Made by a program: the position numbers and the translations under genes. A DNA stretch of 8,438 nt, taken from NCBI GenBank assembly GCA_003535195.1, contig DOHN01000119.1, forward strand, positions 14,238-22,675, read 5' to 3'. This document shows, in pieces, positions 1-6,171 of this stretch. Source of the DNA: Ruminiclostridium sp. (lineage in GTDB: Bacteria; Bacillota; Clostridia; DSM-8532). The notes under the pieces were generated by a model. It ran no database searches and was not told the DNA's origin. It was given only the letters and a program-made list of their open reading frames with translations. Position 1 is the first letter of the stretch, and each line of letters opens with the position of its first letter.

Positions 1-614
1 ATCCGCAGACAATGAACCAAAAGACCCTCCGGCTTATCGGCAGAAATCATACCCCCGAGGATATTGAGAATAAATTCCGGCTGGCAAGGCTTGTCGGCTT
101 TGATAATATCAATATGGATATCATTGCAGGCCTTCCCGAGGAAGATGAAGAGATGTTCCGAAATACCCTGGAGCAAATTGAAAATATGGCTCCCGATAGC
201 CTTACGGTGCATACCATGGCCTTAAAAAGGGCATCAAGACTACATGAAGACTTAACGTCCTATCAGCCTTCTGCCGATAAAATTGTCGAGACAATGATTG
301 AAGAGGCCAGAAATCTGGCCTCTAAAATGGGCATGAGGCCTTATTACCTCTACAGGCAGAAAAATATTTTGGCCAATCTGGAAAACACCGGCTATGCAAA
401 ACCGGGCTATGAATGCCTTTACAATATCCATACCATGGAGGAGGAGCAAACCATTATAGCCATGGGGGCAGGAGCCTCCTCAAAGTTTGTTTTTCCGCAC
501 CAAAAAAGACTGGAACGGGTATTTAACTTAAAAGATGTTACCCAGTATATTGACCGCATTGGCGAAATGCTGGAACGAAAAAAGAAGCTGTTTGAACTTT
601 ACGATTCCCAATGA
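1..614 (+). CDS. hemZ: Oxygen-independent coproporphyrinogen III oxidase HemZ, C-terminal part (5' end outside the window)
   Basis: HemZ-type enzymes are radical SAM proteins related to HemN/HemW and assigned to oxidative decarboxylation of coproporphyrinogen III in anaerobic heme synthesis. Only about the last 204 codons are present. The reading frame is open to the left edge (codons for P-Q-T precede the first Met at 12), so that Met is internal and the CxxxCxxC cluster motif lies outside the window. Visible hallmarks are NPQT-like text followed by MNQKTLRLIGRNHT, then NMDIIAGLPEED (the radical SAM barrel strand), LTVHTMALKRAS, the tract PYYLYRQKN, GYAKPG, and MEEEQTIIAMGAGASSK near the end. 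These are typical of HemZ rather than HemN. The stop at 612-614 lies 9 bases from the stop of the convergent flavin reductase gene. Whether it acts on coproporphyrinogen or is a HemW-like heme chaperone cannot be decided from this portion. Confidence 0.88.
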   Translation, partial: PQTMNQKTLRLIGRNHTPEDIENKFRLARLVGFDNINMDIIAGLPEEDEEMFRNTLEQIENMAPDSLTVHTMALKRASRLHEDLTSYQPSADKIVETMIEEARNLASKMGMRPYYLYRQKNILANLENTGYAKPGYECLYNIHTMEEEQTIIAMGAGASSKFVFPHQKRLERVFNLKDVTQYIDRIGEMLERKKKLFELYDSQ

Positions 615-632
615 AGCGGCAGCTTATTTTTT
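614..632 (+). terminator. Weak candidate terminator at the convergent gene ends
   Basis: A short stem AAGC-GGCA-GCTT (614-625) is followed by A and six T (627-632). It overlaps the hemZ stop and the end of the opposing gene. The stem is only 4 bp, so it is a marginal intrinsic terminator for the plus strand. Confidence 0.25.
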
Positions 633-1136
633 CACATGGACACTTAAGATTTCGCCCACATATACACGGTGATAATCCTTCTTGGCATAGTTGCTTTCAA
701 TGGCTGGATCTAAGAAATTTTTCGGATCAAAATCATTAAAATATAGTTTTTTACATTCAATAACCATGCGGGCCTGCTCAAAGCCGGTTGTCCGATGGCT
801 GCCGGCAAAGGGGACAAGTCCCGTTTCTTTTGCCTTGTCAATATCTCTTCCTGATTTGGTGCCGCAGAGATTAAGGGCGCCCCTCCAGTCCTCGGTGAAG
901 AAGCTCAAGGAGAAAGTGTCGTTCTTTTCCATGAACTCATAAGTATAACGGGTGGGACGGACAAACACAAAGCATACGTTTTTCTTCCACAGAACGCCCA
1001 TTCCGCCCCAGCTGGCCGTCATCATATTATAGTTTTCGGGCGTGCCCGAAGTGATCAGCATCCAGTCCTTGCCCACCAGCGAAAATACATTATCGGTCAT
1101 TTCCTCCGGCCTTATCTGCTTAAAGTTTGTATTCAT
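624..1136 (-). CDS. Flavin reductase-like (FMN-binding split-barrel) protein
   Basis: This 170-residue protein resembles the flavin reductase-like / FMN-binding split-barrel family, whose members bind FMN and reduce flavins or act as small flavoproteins. Supporting text is NVFSLVGKDWMLITSG at the start of the barrel, NMMTASWGGMGVLWKKN (the conserved T-A-S-W-G segment contacting flavin phosphate, residues about 37-52), VFVRPTRYTYEF, and DTFSLSFF. A C-terminal strand contains HRVYVGEIL. The Met at 1136 is chosen as start because GGGAG lies 8 bases upstream of it; an in-frame Met at 1166 lacks such a site and would overlap the putative -10. The length fits the family. It appears monocistronic, with its own extended -10 promoter, and ends against hemZ. 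The physiological electron acceptor cannot be inferred. Confidence 0.85.
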   Translation of the reverse strand: MNTNFKQIRPEEMTDNVFSLVGKDWMLITSGTPENYNMMTASWGGMGVLWKKNVCFVFVRPTRYTYEFMEKNDTFSLSFFTEDWRGALNLCGTKSGRDIDKAKETGLVPFAGSHRTTGFEQARMVIECKKLYFNDFDPKNFLDPAIESNYAKKDYHRVYVGEILSVHVKK

Positions 1137-1167
1137 AGCAATCACTCCCATACATATAATCAACAAT

Positions 1168-1176
1168 AGTATATCA
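1168..1176 (-). promoter_or_regulatory. Extended -10 promoter of the flavin reductase-like gene
   Basis: Reading the minus strand, TGATATACT forms an extended -10 (TG-N-TATACT, 5/6 to TATAAT). No good -35 is visible at 17 bases, as expected for extended -10 promoters. It predicts a short leader of about 25 bases before the ATG at 1136. Confidence 0.45.
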
Positions 1177-1206
1177 CGAAAGTGGTTCTTTAGTGATTGA
1201 AAGCTG

Positions 1207-1304
1207 CATCAAATCAATTGTGTCCAAAGCGAAAGAGTGGTATTTCAGTACGCTCCACGGGTGCCGCGAGTAATATTAAAGTGCGTAAGCGGAGCAGGAT
1301 TGCG
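1207..1304 (-). repeat. Dispersed intergenic repeat, copy A (long form, 98 bases)
   Basis: On the minus strand it opens with CGCAATCCTGCTCCGCT and closes with GATTTGATG, matching copies at 3148-3215 and 7503-7568. This copy is about 32 bases longer because a block of the form RCGYACT..AATA..ACTC occurs twice within it (first ACGCACTTTAATATTACTC, then GCGTACTGAAATACCACTC, 13 of 19 identical). It sits between divergent genes, just upstream of the yitT-like promoter. No open reading frame is evident in it. Confidence 0.75.
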
Positions 1305-1332
1305 AAGCTACCGAATAAAATCCCGGAAGGAT

Positions 1333-1361
1333 TTGACCTTTATTTGGCCATGAGTTAAAGT
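1333..1361 (+). promoter_or_regulatory. Promoter of the YitT-like gene
   Basis: TTGACC (1333-1338, 5/6 to the -35 consensus) and TAAAGT (1356-1361, 4/6 to the -10) are separated by exactly 17 bases. They lie 57 bases before the start codon and directly downstream of repeat copy A. Confidence 0.5.
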
Positions 1362-1418
1362 ATTACAGTGAGGCTGAACAGCTGTTTGTTTAGTGCAGAA
1401 AGAATGGTGGAGTAATTT

Positions 1419-2249
1419 ATGAAGAAAAAATTAGTACTTGTGCTGAGTTTGATCATTGGGCCTATGATTGGTGCCATATCATTTACCAGTGTCATTATCC
1501 CAAATAACCTTATCAGCGGAGGCCTGGGCGGGCTTGCGCTTTTATTGAACCGGGTAACGGGCTTAAATGTGCAGCTGCTGCTTGCACTTCTGTTTTTGCC
1601 CATCGGTATTTGGGCTTTTATAAAGTTTGGAATCAACCAGATTATAACCGCATCCATATGCTACATACTTTTTACCGTATATATAGGTATTATGCCTGTG
1701 CTGGTTCCCCCTCTGAAAACGGATTTCATTCTGGCCGCTATTGTTGCCGGAATATTGTCGGGCCTTTCCGGAGGTATTGTCTTAAGGCTGGGTGTTTCAA
1801 ACGGACCCGAATCCCTGATCGGAATCTATCTAAAGCAAAAATTCAATATCCCGATAGGCAGCTTCCTGACCATTTTTAATTCCATTATCATCTTCCTGTC
1901 GATGTTCTCCGCAGATATTACAATGGCTCTTTATTCTGCCATCATCATCTATATTTCCGGAAGAGTAACGGATTTCATTATTCTCGGCTTTGGCAGATAT
2001 TTTGAAATGAACATTATCACCAGCAAATACATCGAACTGACCGACTTTATTCATAAAGAAATAAAAAGAGGCGTAACCTACATCCAATGTATCGGAACCT
2101 ATGAATTAAAGAAAAATATGATGGTCAAGACTTTGGTGAAAAATGATGAAGTGATAAAAATAAAGAACCATTTGAAAGCTCTTGATCCCGATAGCTTTAT
2201 TTATATCAATGAAAGTACGGAAGTGCACGGCAGGGGCTTTTCCGAATGA
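1419..2249 (+). CDS. YitT family membrane protein with C-terminal DUF2179 domain
   Basis: This is a 276-residue integral membrane protein of the YitT family (DUF161 membrane part plus cytosolic DUF2179). The N-terminal two thirds contain about five to six hydrophobic segments (roughly residues 5-27, 33-47, 51-69, 74-93, 102-121, 148-180). The family motif IPNNLISGGLGGLALLL (about 27-43) and a second glycine-rich repeat LSGLSGGIVLRLGVSNG (about 113-129) are visible. The C-terminal domain (about 195-276) reads RGVTYIQCIGTY, then DPDSFIYINESTEVHGRGF, as in DUF2179. GGTGGAG lies 6 bases upstream of the chosen ATG. No transported substrate is established for the family, so function is open. The downstream lipoprotein gene follows after 51 bases without a terminator and is probably co-transcribed. 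Confidence 0.9.
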   Translation: MKKKLVLVLSLIIGPMIGAISFTSVIIPNNLISGGLGGLALLLNRVTGLNVQLLLALLFLPIGIWAFIKFGINQIITASICYILFTVYIGIMPVLVPPLKTDFILAAIVAGILSGLSGGIVLRLGVSNGPESLIGIYLKQKFNIPIGSFLTIFNSIIIFLSMFSADITMALYSAIIIYISGRVTDFIILGFGRYFEMNIITSKYIELTDFIHKEIKRGVTYIQCIGTYELKKNMMVKTLVKNDEVIKIKNHLKALDPDSFIYINESTEVHGRGFSE

Positions 2250-2300
2250 TATCATAACGGAGAAGGGCTAACCAATATAAGGACAAGATAGGGACAAAAT

Positions 2301-3101
2301 ATGACTTTTTTGAAGAAAACAACTGCTATTATAATTACTCTGGCAATGCTGGCTGCCGCGCCGGGCTGCAGGCGGAATAATATTGCGCCGGCCGGGGAGA
2401 AGATAAAAAGACCCAATGAGGCTTTCCTGACATATGGGGACACTAATGAGACCATTGTGGAACTCAGCAAGGTGAACAGTTCGGTTTGGGTGCATACCTC
2501 ATACTATGAAGAAAAAGGCGTGCTGGTCCCGTCAAACGGTCTGGTGGTCGTGACAAAGAACGGATTGGTGCTCATTGATGCCACAAGGACCGAGAGGCAG
2601 ATGGAAAGCCTGGATAAACTGGTTTCTGAGGCCTTTAACAGCGGTTTTCAATCGGCCTTTATTACTCAGGCCCATCCCAACAGGCTGGGCGGAGCTTCGT
2701 ACCTGCTCAAAAAGGATATTCCGGTCTCGAGTCTTCCTGTTGTTGCAAAAGCGGCAGAAAAGAAGGGGTTCGTTGTGCCCGATATAATCAGTCAGGGAGA
2801 TTCCGCCGTATTTAACATTGATGGCACCGATTTTGAGCTCTATTATCCGGGAGAAGGCCATTCCCAGGATAATACCGTTTTGTGGCTGGAAAAGGAAAAG
2901 CTGCTATACGGGGGCTATATCACTGCCGAATATGGTGCGGGCTCTTTAAGCAATACAGAAGAGGCCAATCTAAAGACCTGGCCCGAATCGATAAAAGCAA
3001 TTCAGGACAGATATCCGGAAATTGACATTGTTGTCCCCGGCCACGGCCAGTGGGGCGATTCCAGCTTGCTGGATTACACATTGGAGCTTTTGAAAGAGTA
3101 A
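2301..3101 (+). CDS. B1 metallo-beta-lactamase-like lipoprotein with degenerate zinc site
   Basis: This 266-residue protein has an N-terminal signal peptide (KK at 5-6, hydrophobic 9-20) and a non-ideal lipobox APGC with Cys23, so it is probably an exported lipoprotein. The body follows class B1 metallo-beta-lactamases closely: NSSVWVHTSY, VPSNGLVVV, LVLIDATR, then ITQAHPNRLGGASYL, YYPGEGHSQDNTVLWL, LLYGGYITA and VVPGHGQWGD. Against the canonical HxHxD...H...C...H ligand set, residues are Gln123 (His116), His125 (His118), Asn127 (Asp120), His187 (His196), Tyr206 (Cys221) and His248 (His263). Three of six ligands, including the Asp and Cys that define the second zinc site, are replaced. The frame is intact, so it is not an obvious pseudogene. 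AGGG lies 7 bases before the ATG. Classical carbapenemase activity is doubtful; a one-metal enzyme, another hydrolase activity or a binding role are possible. Confidence 0.88.
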   Translation: MTFLKKTTAIIITLAMLAAAPGCRRNNIAPAGEKIKRPNEAFLTYGDTNETIVELSKVNSSVWVHTSYYEEKGVLVPSNGLVVVTKNGLVLIDATRTERQMESLDKLVSEAFNSGFQSAFITQAHPNRLGGASYLLKKDIPVSSLPVVAKAAEKKGFVVPDIISQGDSAVFNIDGTDFELYYPGEGHSQDNTVLWLEKEKLLYGGYITAEYGAGSLSNTEEANLKTWPESIKAIQDRYPEIDIVVPGHGQWGDSSLLDYTLELLKE

Positions 3102-3107
3102 ATCGAA

Positions 3108-3142
3108 AAAAGACGATCATTTGCCTAAAATGGTCGTCTTTT
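3108..3142. terminator. Bidirectional intrinsic terminator
   Basis: Stem GACGATCATTT (3112-3122) pairs with AAATGGTCGTC (3128-3138) around the 5-base loop GCCTA, with one mismatch on the DNA that is G-U in plus-strand RNA. Flanking AAAA/TTTT extends the stem and gives U tracts on both strands (six T in minus-strand reading). It lies between the convergent metallo-beta-lactamase-like and ABC-F genes and can end both transcripts. Confidence 0.88.
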
Positions 3143-3147
3143 CATCT

Positions 3148-3215
3148 CAATCCTGCTCCGCTTACGCACTAAAACAATTACTCTGCCGCTTTCGAAATCT
3201 TTGATTGCGTTGATG
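3148..3215 (+). repeat. Dispersed intergenic repeat, copy B, running into the ABC-F 3' end
   Basis: It starts CAATCCTGCTCCGCTTACG, identical to copy A over at least the first 23 bases, continues with ATTACTCTGCCGCTTTCG, and ends near TTGATG. Bases 3178-3215 are also the stop codon and last 11 codons of the ABC-F gene, so the repeat encodes the protein's extreme C terminus (STQSKISKAAE). Similarity to copy C weakens after about base 3197. Confidence 0.65.
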
Positions 3216-4797
3216 GGTGGGGTTCTTCTGGCGCATAACCCCGCTTATTTCGGGCAGAAAGCGTTTTTTCCTTCTCTTCATATTCCTTTATGGTACCCTC
3301 AAAGGTTTTTATTTCCTTTTCCTCAATCATCAGCAGCCGCTGGCCAATGTTTTCAATGAATTTACGGTCGTGGGATATGGCCAGAATGGTGCCTGTATAG
3401 TCCAGCAATACTTTTTCCAGCGCCTCCATGGAGAAAATATCCAGGTAATTGGTGGGTTCGTCCAGAATGAGAAAATTGGCATCCGAGACCAGAATAGAGG
3501 CCAGTGCCACCTTTACTTTTTCGCCGCCGCTCAAGACCGAAATCTTCTTAAATACATCATCCCGGGCAATGAGCAGGCGTGCCAATACCGTGCGCACTTC
3601 ATGCTCGGGCTTGACGCTTCTTTCCATGACATTTCCCAGAATGGTCCGGTTTTCATCCAGGCAAGTGAAATCCTGTTTGAAATAACCTATCCGAACATCG
3701 GGAGAGAGGCTGAGCTCCCCGCTTTCTAAAACGTCCCCGCAATTCCCCGGCTGGCCGGATCTTTTTATCATCGATTCAGCCAGCGATGTCTTTCCTGTAC
3801 CGTTGCCGCCTAAAAGCACAGTCCTTCTGCCGGTGGGGATCTCAAAGGCGGAGTTTTTGAACAGTACTTTTTGCCCATAGCTTAAGGAGAGATTTTTCAC
3901 TCTTAAGACCGCGGCGGAAATAGGGTTCTTTGGCGGGTCAATGGACATTCTTACATCGGGGAGCTCCTTTGGCTTTTCTTTTTTTTCAACATGCTCCAGA
4001 CGGGACTGCATGGCATTAACAGAATGATGAAGCTTTTTCTGAACCGCCGTTCGGGATCTCCGGTGAAGTCTTGCCTCGGAATTGCCCATCCGCTTTGGCG
4101 CGTTTCTAATGGAGCCCGCGTGTTGGTTTCTTTCCTGAATACGGCTCTCCAGCCTTTTTTTCTCTGAAATATAGGAATCGTATTCAAAGAGCAGACGGCG
4201 GATTTTTTCCTGCCGCCGGGCCAGGTAGGCGGAATAATTGCCCTCATATAATTGAATCTCTCCGTCTTCAATTTCCAGAATGCTAGTACAAATCATGTCC
4301 AAAAGAGACCTGTCATGGGATACCAAGAAAATGGCTCCGGTATAATCCAGAAGTTCTTTTTGGATGACGGAAATTGCCTCCATGTCCATATTGCTGGTGG
4401 GCTCGTCGGCCAGAAGCAATCCTGCCCGGGGATCATAGGCGAGGCTGAAACGGGTCCGGGATTTCTCGCCGCCGCTCATGTTTTTGTGAATTTTATGGGG
4501 CCTTACCCCAAGGACCGATAAAAGCTTTCCGTCGGACCGGCATACAGGGGGAGTGCCGGCTGTTTCGGGCACACCGTCATCCTGCTGGCGGATAAATGAA
4601 AAGCTTGTATATACCTGCACCTGGCCTGAATCAGGGGGTTCGGCCCCGGCCAGGATTTTTAAAAGCGTACTTTTGCCCGAGCCGTTAGCGCCCACCAGAC
4701 CAATCCGGTCGCCGGAATACACCTTCATTGAAAAATCCGAAAAAATATTCCTGTCCCCATAGGATTTGCTTATTTTATCACACGATAAAAGCAACAT
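3178..4797 (-). CDS. ABC-F ATPase, antibiotic-resistance (Vga/Vml/Cpl-like) type
   Basis: This 539-residue soluble protein has two ABC ATPase domains and no membrane segment, the ABC-F layout. Domain 1: Walker A GANGSGKS (36-43), signature MSGGEKSR (107-114), Walker B ADEPTSNMD (130-138), His switch SHDR (160-163). Domain 2: GGNGTGKT (330-337), LSGGEKVK (422-429), LDEPTNYLD (445-453), SHDR (475-478). Both catalytic glutamates (132, 447) are present. The linker (about 185-290) is basic and coiled-coil-like, with KRMGNSEARLHR as in Vga/Vml-type proteins that displace lincosamide, streptogramin A and pleuromutilin drugs from the ribosome; domain 1 is compact as in that group. GGAGG lies 8 bases before the ATG. 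A long leader with a candidate leader peptide precedes it, consistent with drug-induced attenuation. The last 11 residues come from repeat copy B. The resistance spectrum cannot be read from sequence, and a housekeeping ABC-F role is the alternative. Confidence 0.88.
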   Translation of the reverse strand: MLLLSCDKISKSYGDRNIFSDFSMKVYSGDRIGLVGANGSGKSTLLKILAGAEPPDSGQVQVYTSFSFIRQQDDGVPETAGTPPVCRSDGKLLSVLGVRPHKIHKNMSGGEKSRTRFSLAYDPRAGLLLADEPTSNMDMEAISVIQKELLDYTGAIFLVSHDRSLLDMICTSILEIEDGEIQLYEGNYSAYLARRQEKIRRLLFEYDSYISEKKRLESRIQERNQHAGSIRNAPKRMGNSEARLHRRSRTAVQKKLHHSVNAMQSRLEHVEKKEKPKELPDVRMSIDPPKNPISAAVLRVKNLSLSYGQKVLFKNSAFEIPTGRRTVLLGGNGTGKTSLAESMIKRSGQPGNCGDVLESGELSLSPDVRIGYFKQDFTCLDENRTILGNVMERSVKPEHEVRTVLARLLIARDDVFKKISVLSGGEKVKVALASILVSDANFLILDEPTNYLDIFSMEALEKVLLDYTGTILAISHDRKFIENIGQRLLMIEEKEIKTFEGTIKEYEEKEKTLSARNKRGYAPEEPHPSTQSKISKAAE

Positions 4798-4805
4798 ATA
4801 AAAAA

Positions 4806-4833
4806 CCTCCAGAAAGCTTACGCCGCCGGAAGG
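4806..4833 (-). promoter_or_regulatory. Possible Shine-Dalgarno-sequestering hairpin of the ABC-F gene
   Basis: In the minus-strand RNA, CCTTCCGG (4826-4833) can pair with CTGGAGG (4806-4812), which includes the GGAGG ribosome binding site: five pairs (one G-U), a mismatch, then further pairing. The TTCCGG part is also complementary to CCGGAA within the leader frame (codons for Pro9-Gly10-Thr11), which could compete. Pairing is short, so this is tentative. Confidence 0.3.
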
Positions 4834-4871
4834 CTAATCAACGGAAAAATAATGAATCGCTGTAGAAAAAG

Positions 4872-4952
4872 CTACAACAATACATAGAATCGGATTGTTT
4901 TACAACTTAAACAAAGGCCTGTTCCGGGGCATAAACGAATAATAGTATTCAT
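4872..4952 (-). CDS. Candidate leader peptide (26 codons) upstream of the ABC-F gene
   Basis: A short frame on the same strand as the ABC-F gene reads MNTIIRLCPGTGLC, then LSCKTIRFYVLL and stop. It ends 74 bases before the ABC-F start. Upstream short frames are typical of inducible ABC-F resistance genes, where a stalled ribosome changes leader folding. Its own ribosome binding site is poor (GGTAAG 6 bases upstream). A second tiny frame, MKIA (4969-4983), has AAGG about 10 bases upstream and is a rival. A possible promoter for this leader is TTGACG (5048-5053) with TAAACT (5024-5029), 18 bases apart. Another possible promoter (TTGTAA 4900-4905, TATTGT 4877-4882, spacing 17) lies inside the frame; if that is the real one, the peptide is not translated with the gene. 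Confidence 0.35.
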   Translation of the reverse strand: MNTIIRLCPGTGLCLSCKTIRFYVLL

Positions 4953-5032
4953 TTTGTTCTTACCGAAATCAGGCAATCTTCATTGGCTTAAAACCTTATC
5001 CTCTCATTTTTATGTATATAAGAAGTTTAGCA

Positions 5033-5052
5033 TGACGGCCGTGCGGACGTCA
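5033..5052 (-). other. Near-perfect dyad at the kamA-like stop codon
   Basis: TGACG-g-CCG-TG-CGG-a-CGTCA is a 20-base dyad with a single mismatched pair; it includes the stop codon. No T-run follows on the minus strand, so it is not a standard terminator. It could stabilise the 3' end of the operon mRNA, or it may be incidental. Confidence 0.3.
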
Positions 5053-6171
5053 AGGCAGCTTTGCGGGATTGGGGTAGGTATAGGTCTTGCCCTCAAAATT
5101 TCTCAGCATGGCCTTTTTGTCATCAAGATGGAAGATATAATCGGAATTCACCGGTGTTTTGCCGCCGCCGCCCGGCGCGTCAATGACAAAATCGGGAACG
5201 GCATAGCCGGAAATATAGCCCCTTATGTTTTTCATGATTTCAATTCCTTCGGAGACCGGCGTTCTAAAATGGCCGATACCCTCCGAGATATCGCATTGAT
5301 ACAGATAATAGGGCCTCACCCTGATTTTTACCAGCCCGGTAAAGAGTTTCTTTAATATCTCCGCATTATCGTTAATGCCTCGCAGCAGTACGCTTTGATT
5401 TCCCAACGGAATTCCGGCGTCTGCTATTTTTTCACAGGCTCTGCGCGCTTCACCGGTAATTTCCTTGGGGTGGTTAAAATGAGTGTTGATCCAAATGGGC
5501 TGGTATTTCTTGAGCATGCTGAGCAAATCATCAGTAATCCGCATGGGCAGAACCACCGGGGTACGCGTGCCAATCCGGATGATTTCCACATGTTCTATGT
5601 CCCGAAGCTTCCGTATGACTTTTTCAAGCCAGGAATCGGGCATAACCAGCGGATCGCCGCCAGAAAGAAGCACATCTCTGACCTTTGGTGTTTTTCGGAT
5701 GTAATCTATGGCGGCTTCCAGCTTTTCATCGCTTAGAGAAAAGTCTTCGCAGCCCACCAACCGCCTTCTGGTGCAGTGCCTGCAGTACATGGAGCACTTG
5801 TGTGTGAGCAGAAAAAGAACCCTGTCGGGATACCGGTGTACGATACCCTCCACAGGGGAATACTCTTCCTCGCAAAGGGGATCTGCCATATCACATGCGT
5901 CCGCATGCAGCTCCCGGATGGACGGAACAGCCTGCATTCTTACAGGGCAGCCGGCATCATTGGAATCGATCTGCATGGCATAATAGGGGGTGATGGCCAT
6001 CTTAAAATGCTTCAGGCATTGATTGATGTCTTCCTTTTCCTTCTGCTTAAGAGGGATCAGTTTTTCGAGCTGCTGCGTGGAAGTAATTCTGTTTTTCAAC
6101 TGCCATTGATAGTCATTCCACTGCTCGGGCGTGACGTCACGCCATAGTTCAATATCGTTGTAATCAGCCAT
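5050..6171 (-). CDS. KamA-family radical SAM aminomutase, lysine 2,3-aminomutase-like, short form
   Basis: This 373-residue enzyme resembles lysine 2,3-aminomutase, which uses SAM, a [4Fe-4S] cluster and PLP to move the alpha-amino group of L-lysine to the beta carbon. It shows CSMYCRHC (Cys126, Cys130, Cys133) and TRRR, then LLSGGDPL (169-175), RIGTRTPVVLP, WINTHFNHP, GNQSVLLRG, and GGGGKTP with the PLP lysine at 338. Asp294 (in YQCD) and Asp331 (in DAPGGGG) match the two aspartates that hold the lysine epsilon-amino group in the clostridial enzyme, arguing for lysine rather than glutamate. It ends at about the point where classical enzymes (about 416 residues) continue into a CxCxxC zinc-binding tail, and Asn269 replaces the partner cysteine. 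AGGGG lies 5 bases before the ATG, and the start overlaps the ATP-grasp gene by 8 bases. No acetyltransferase partner (ablB) is in the window. Confidence 0.88.
   Translation of the reverse strand: MADYNDIELWRDVTPEQWNDYQWQLKNRITSTQQLEKLIPLKQKEKEDINQCLKHFKMAITPYYAMQIDSNDAGCPVRMQAVPSIRELHADACDMADPLCEEEYSPVEGIVHRYPDRVLFLLTHKCSMYCRHCTRRRLVGCEDFSLSDEKLEAAIDYIRKTPKVRDVLLSGGDPLVMPDSWLEKVIRKLRDIEHVEIIRIGTRTPVVLPMRITDDLLSMLKKYQPIWINTHFNHPKEITGEARRACEKIADAGIPLGNQSVLLRGINDNAEILKKLFTGLVKIRVRPYYLYQCDISEGIGHFRTPVSEGIEIMKNIRGYISGYAVPDFVIDAPGGGGKTPVNSDYIFHLDDKKAMLRNFEGKTYTYPNPAKLP

Noticed and set aside
691..942. Open frame of 83 codons antisense to the flavin reductase-like gene
   Set aside because: The minus-strand frame has family motifs and a ribosome binding site; this one has neither.
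2250..2300. Separate promoter for the metallo-beta-lactamase-like gene
   Set aside because: No -35/-10 pair with sensible spacing is visible in the 51-base gap, and no terminator ends the preceding gene; co-transcription is simpler.
3217..3729. Open frame of 170 codons on the plus strand
   Set aside because: It lies wholly antisense to the second ATPase domain of the ABC-F gene, whose motifs are intact in the other reading.
4954..5355. Open frame of 133 codons on the plus strand
   Set aside because: Most of it is antisense to the well-supported aminomutase gene; no ribosome binding site or recognisable domain was seen.
6131..6140. Perfect 10-base palindrome GTGACGTCAC
   Set aside because: It lies inside the aminomutase coding sequence away from any promoter; a single palindrome of this length is expected by chance.
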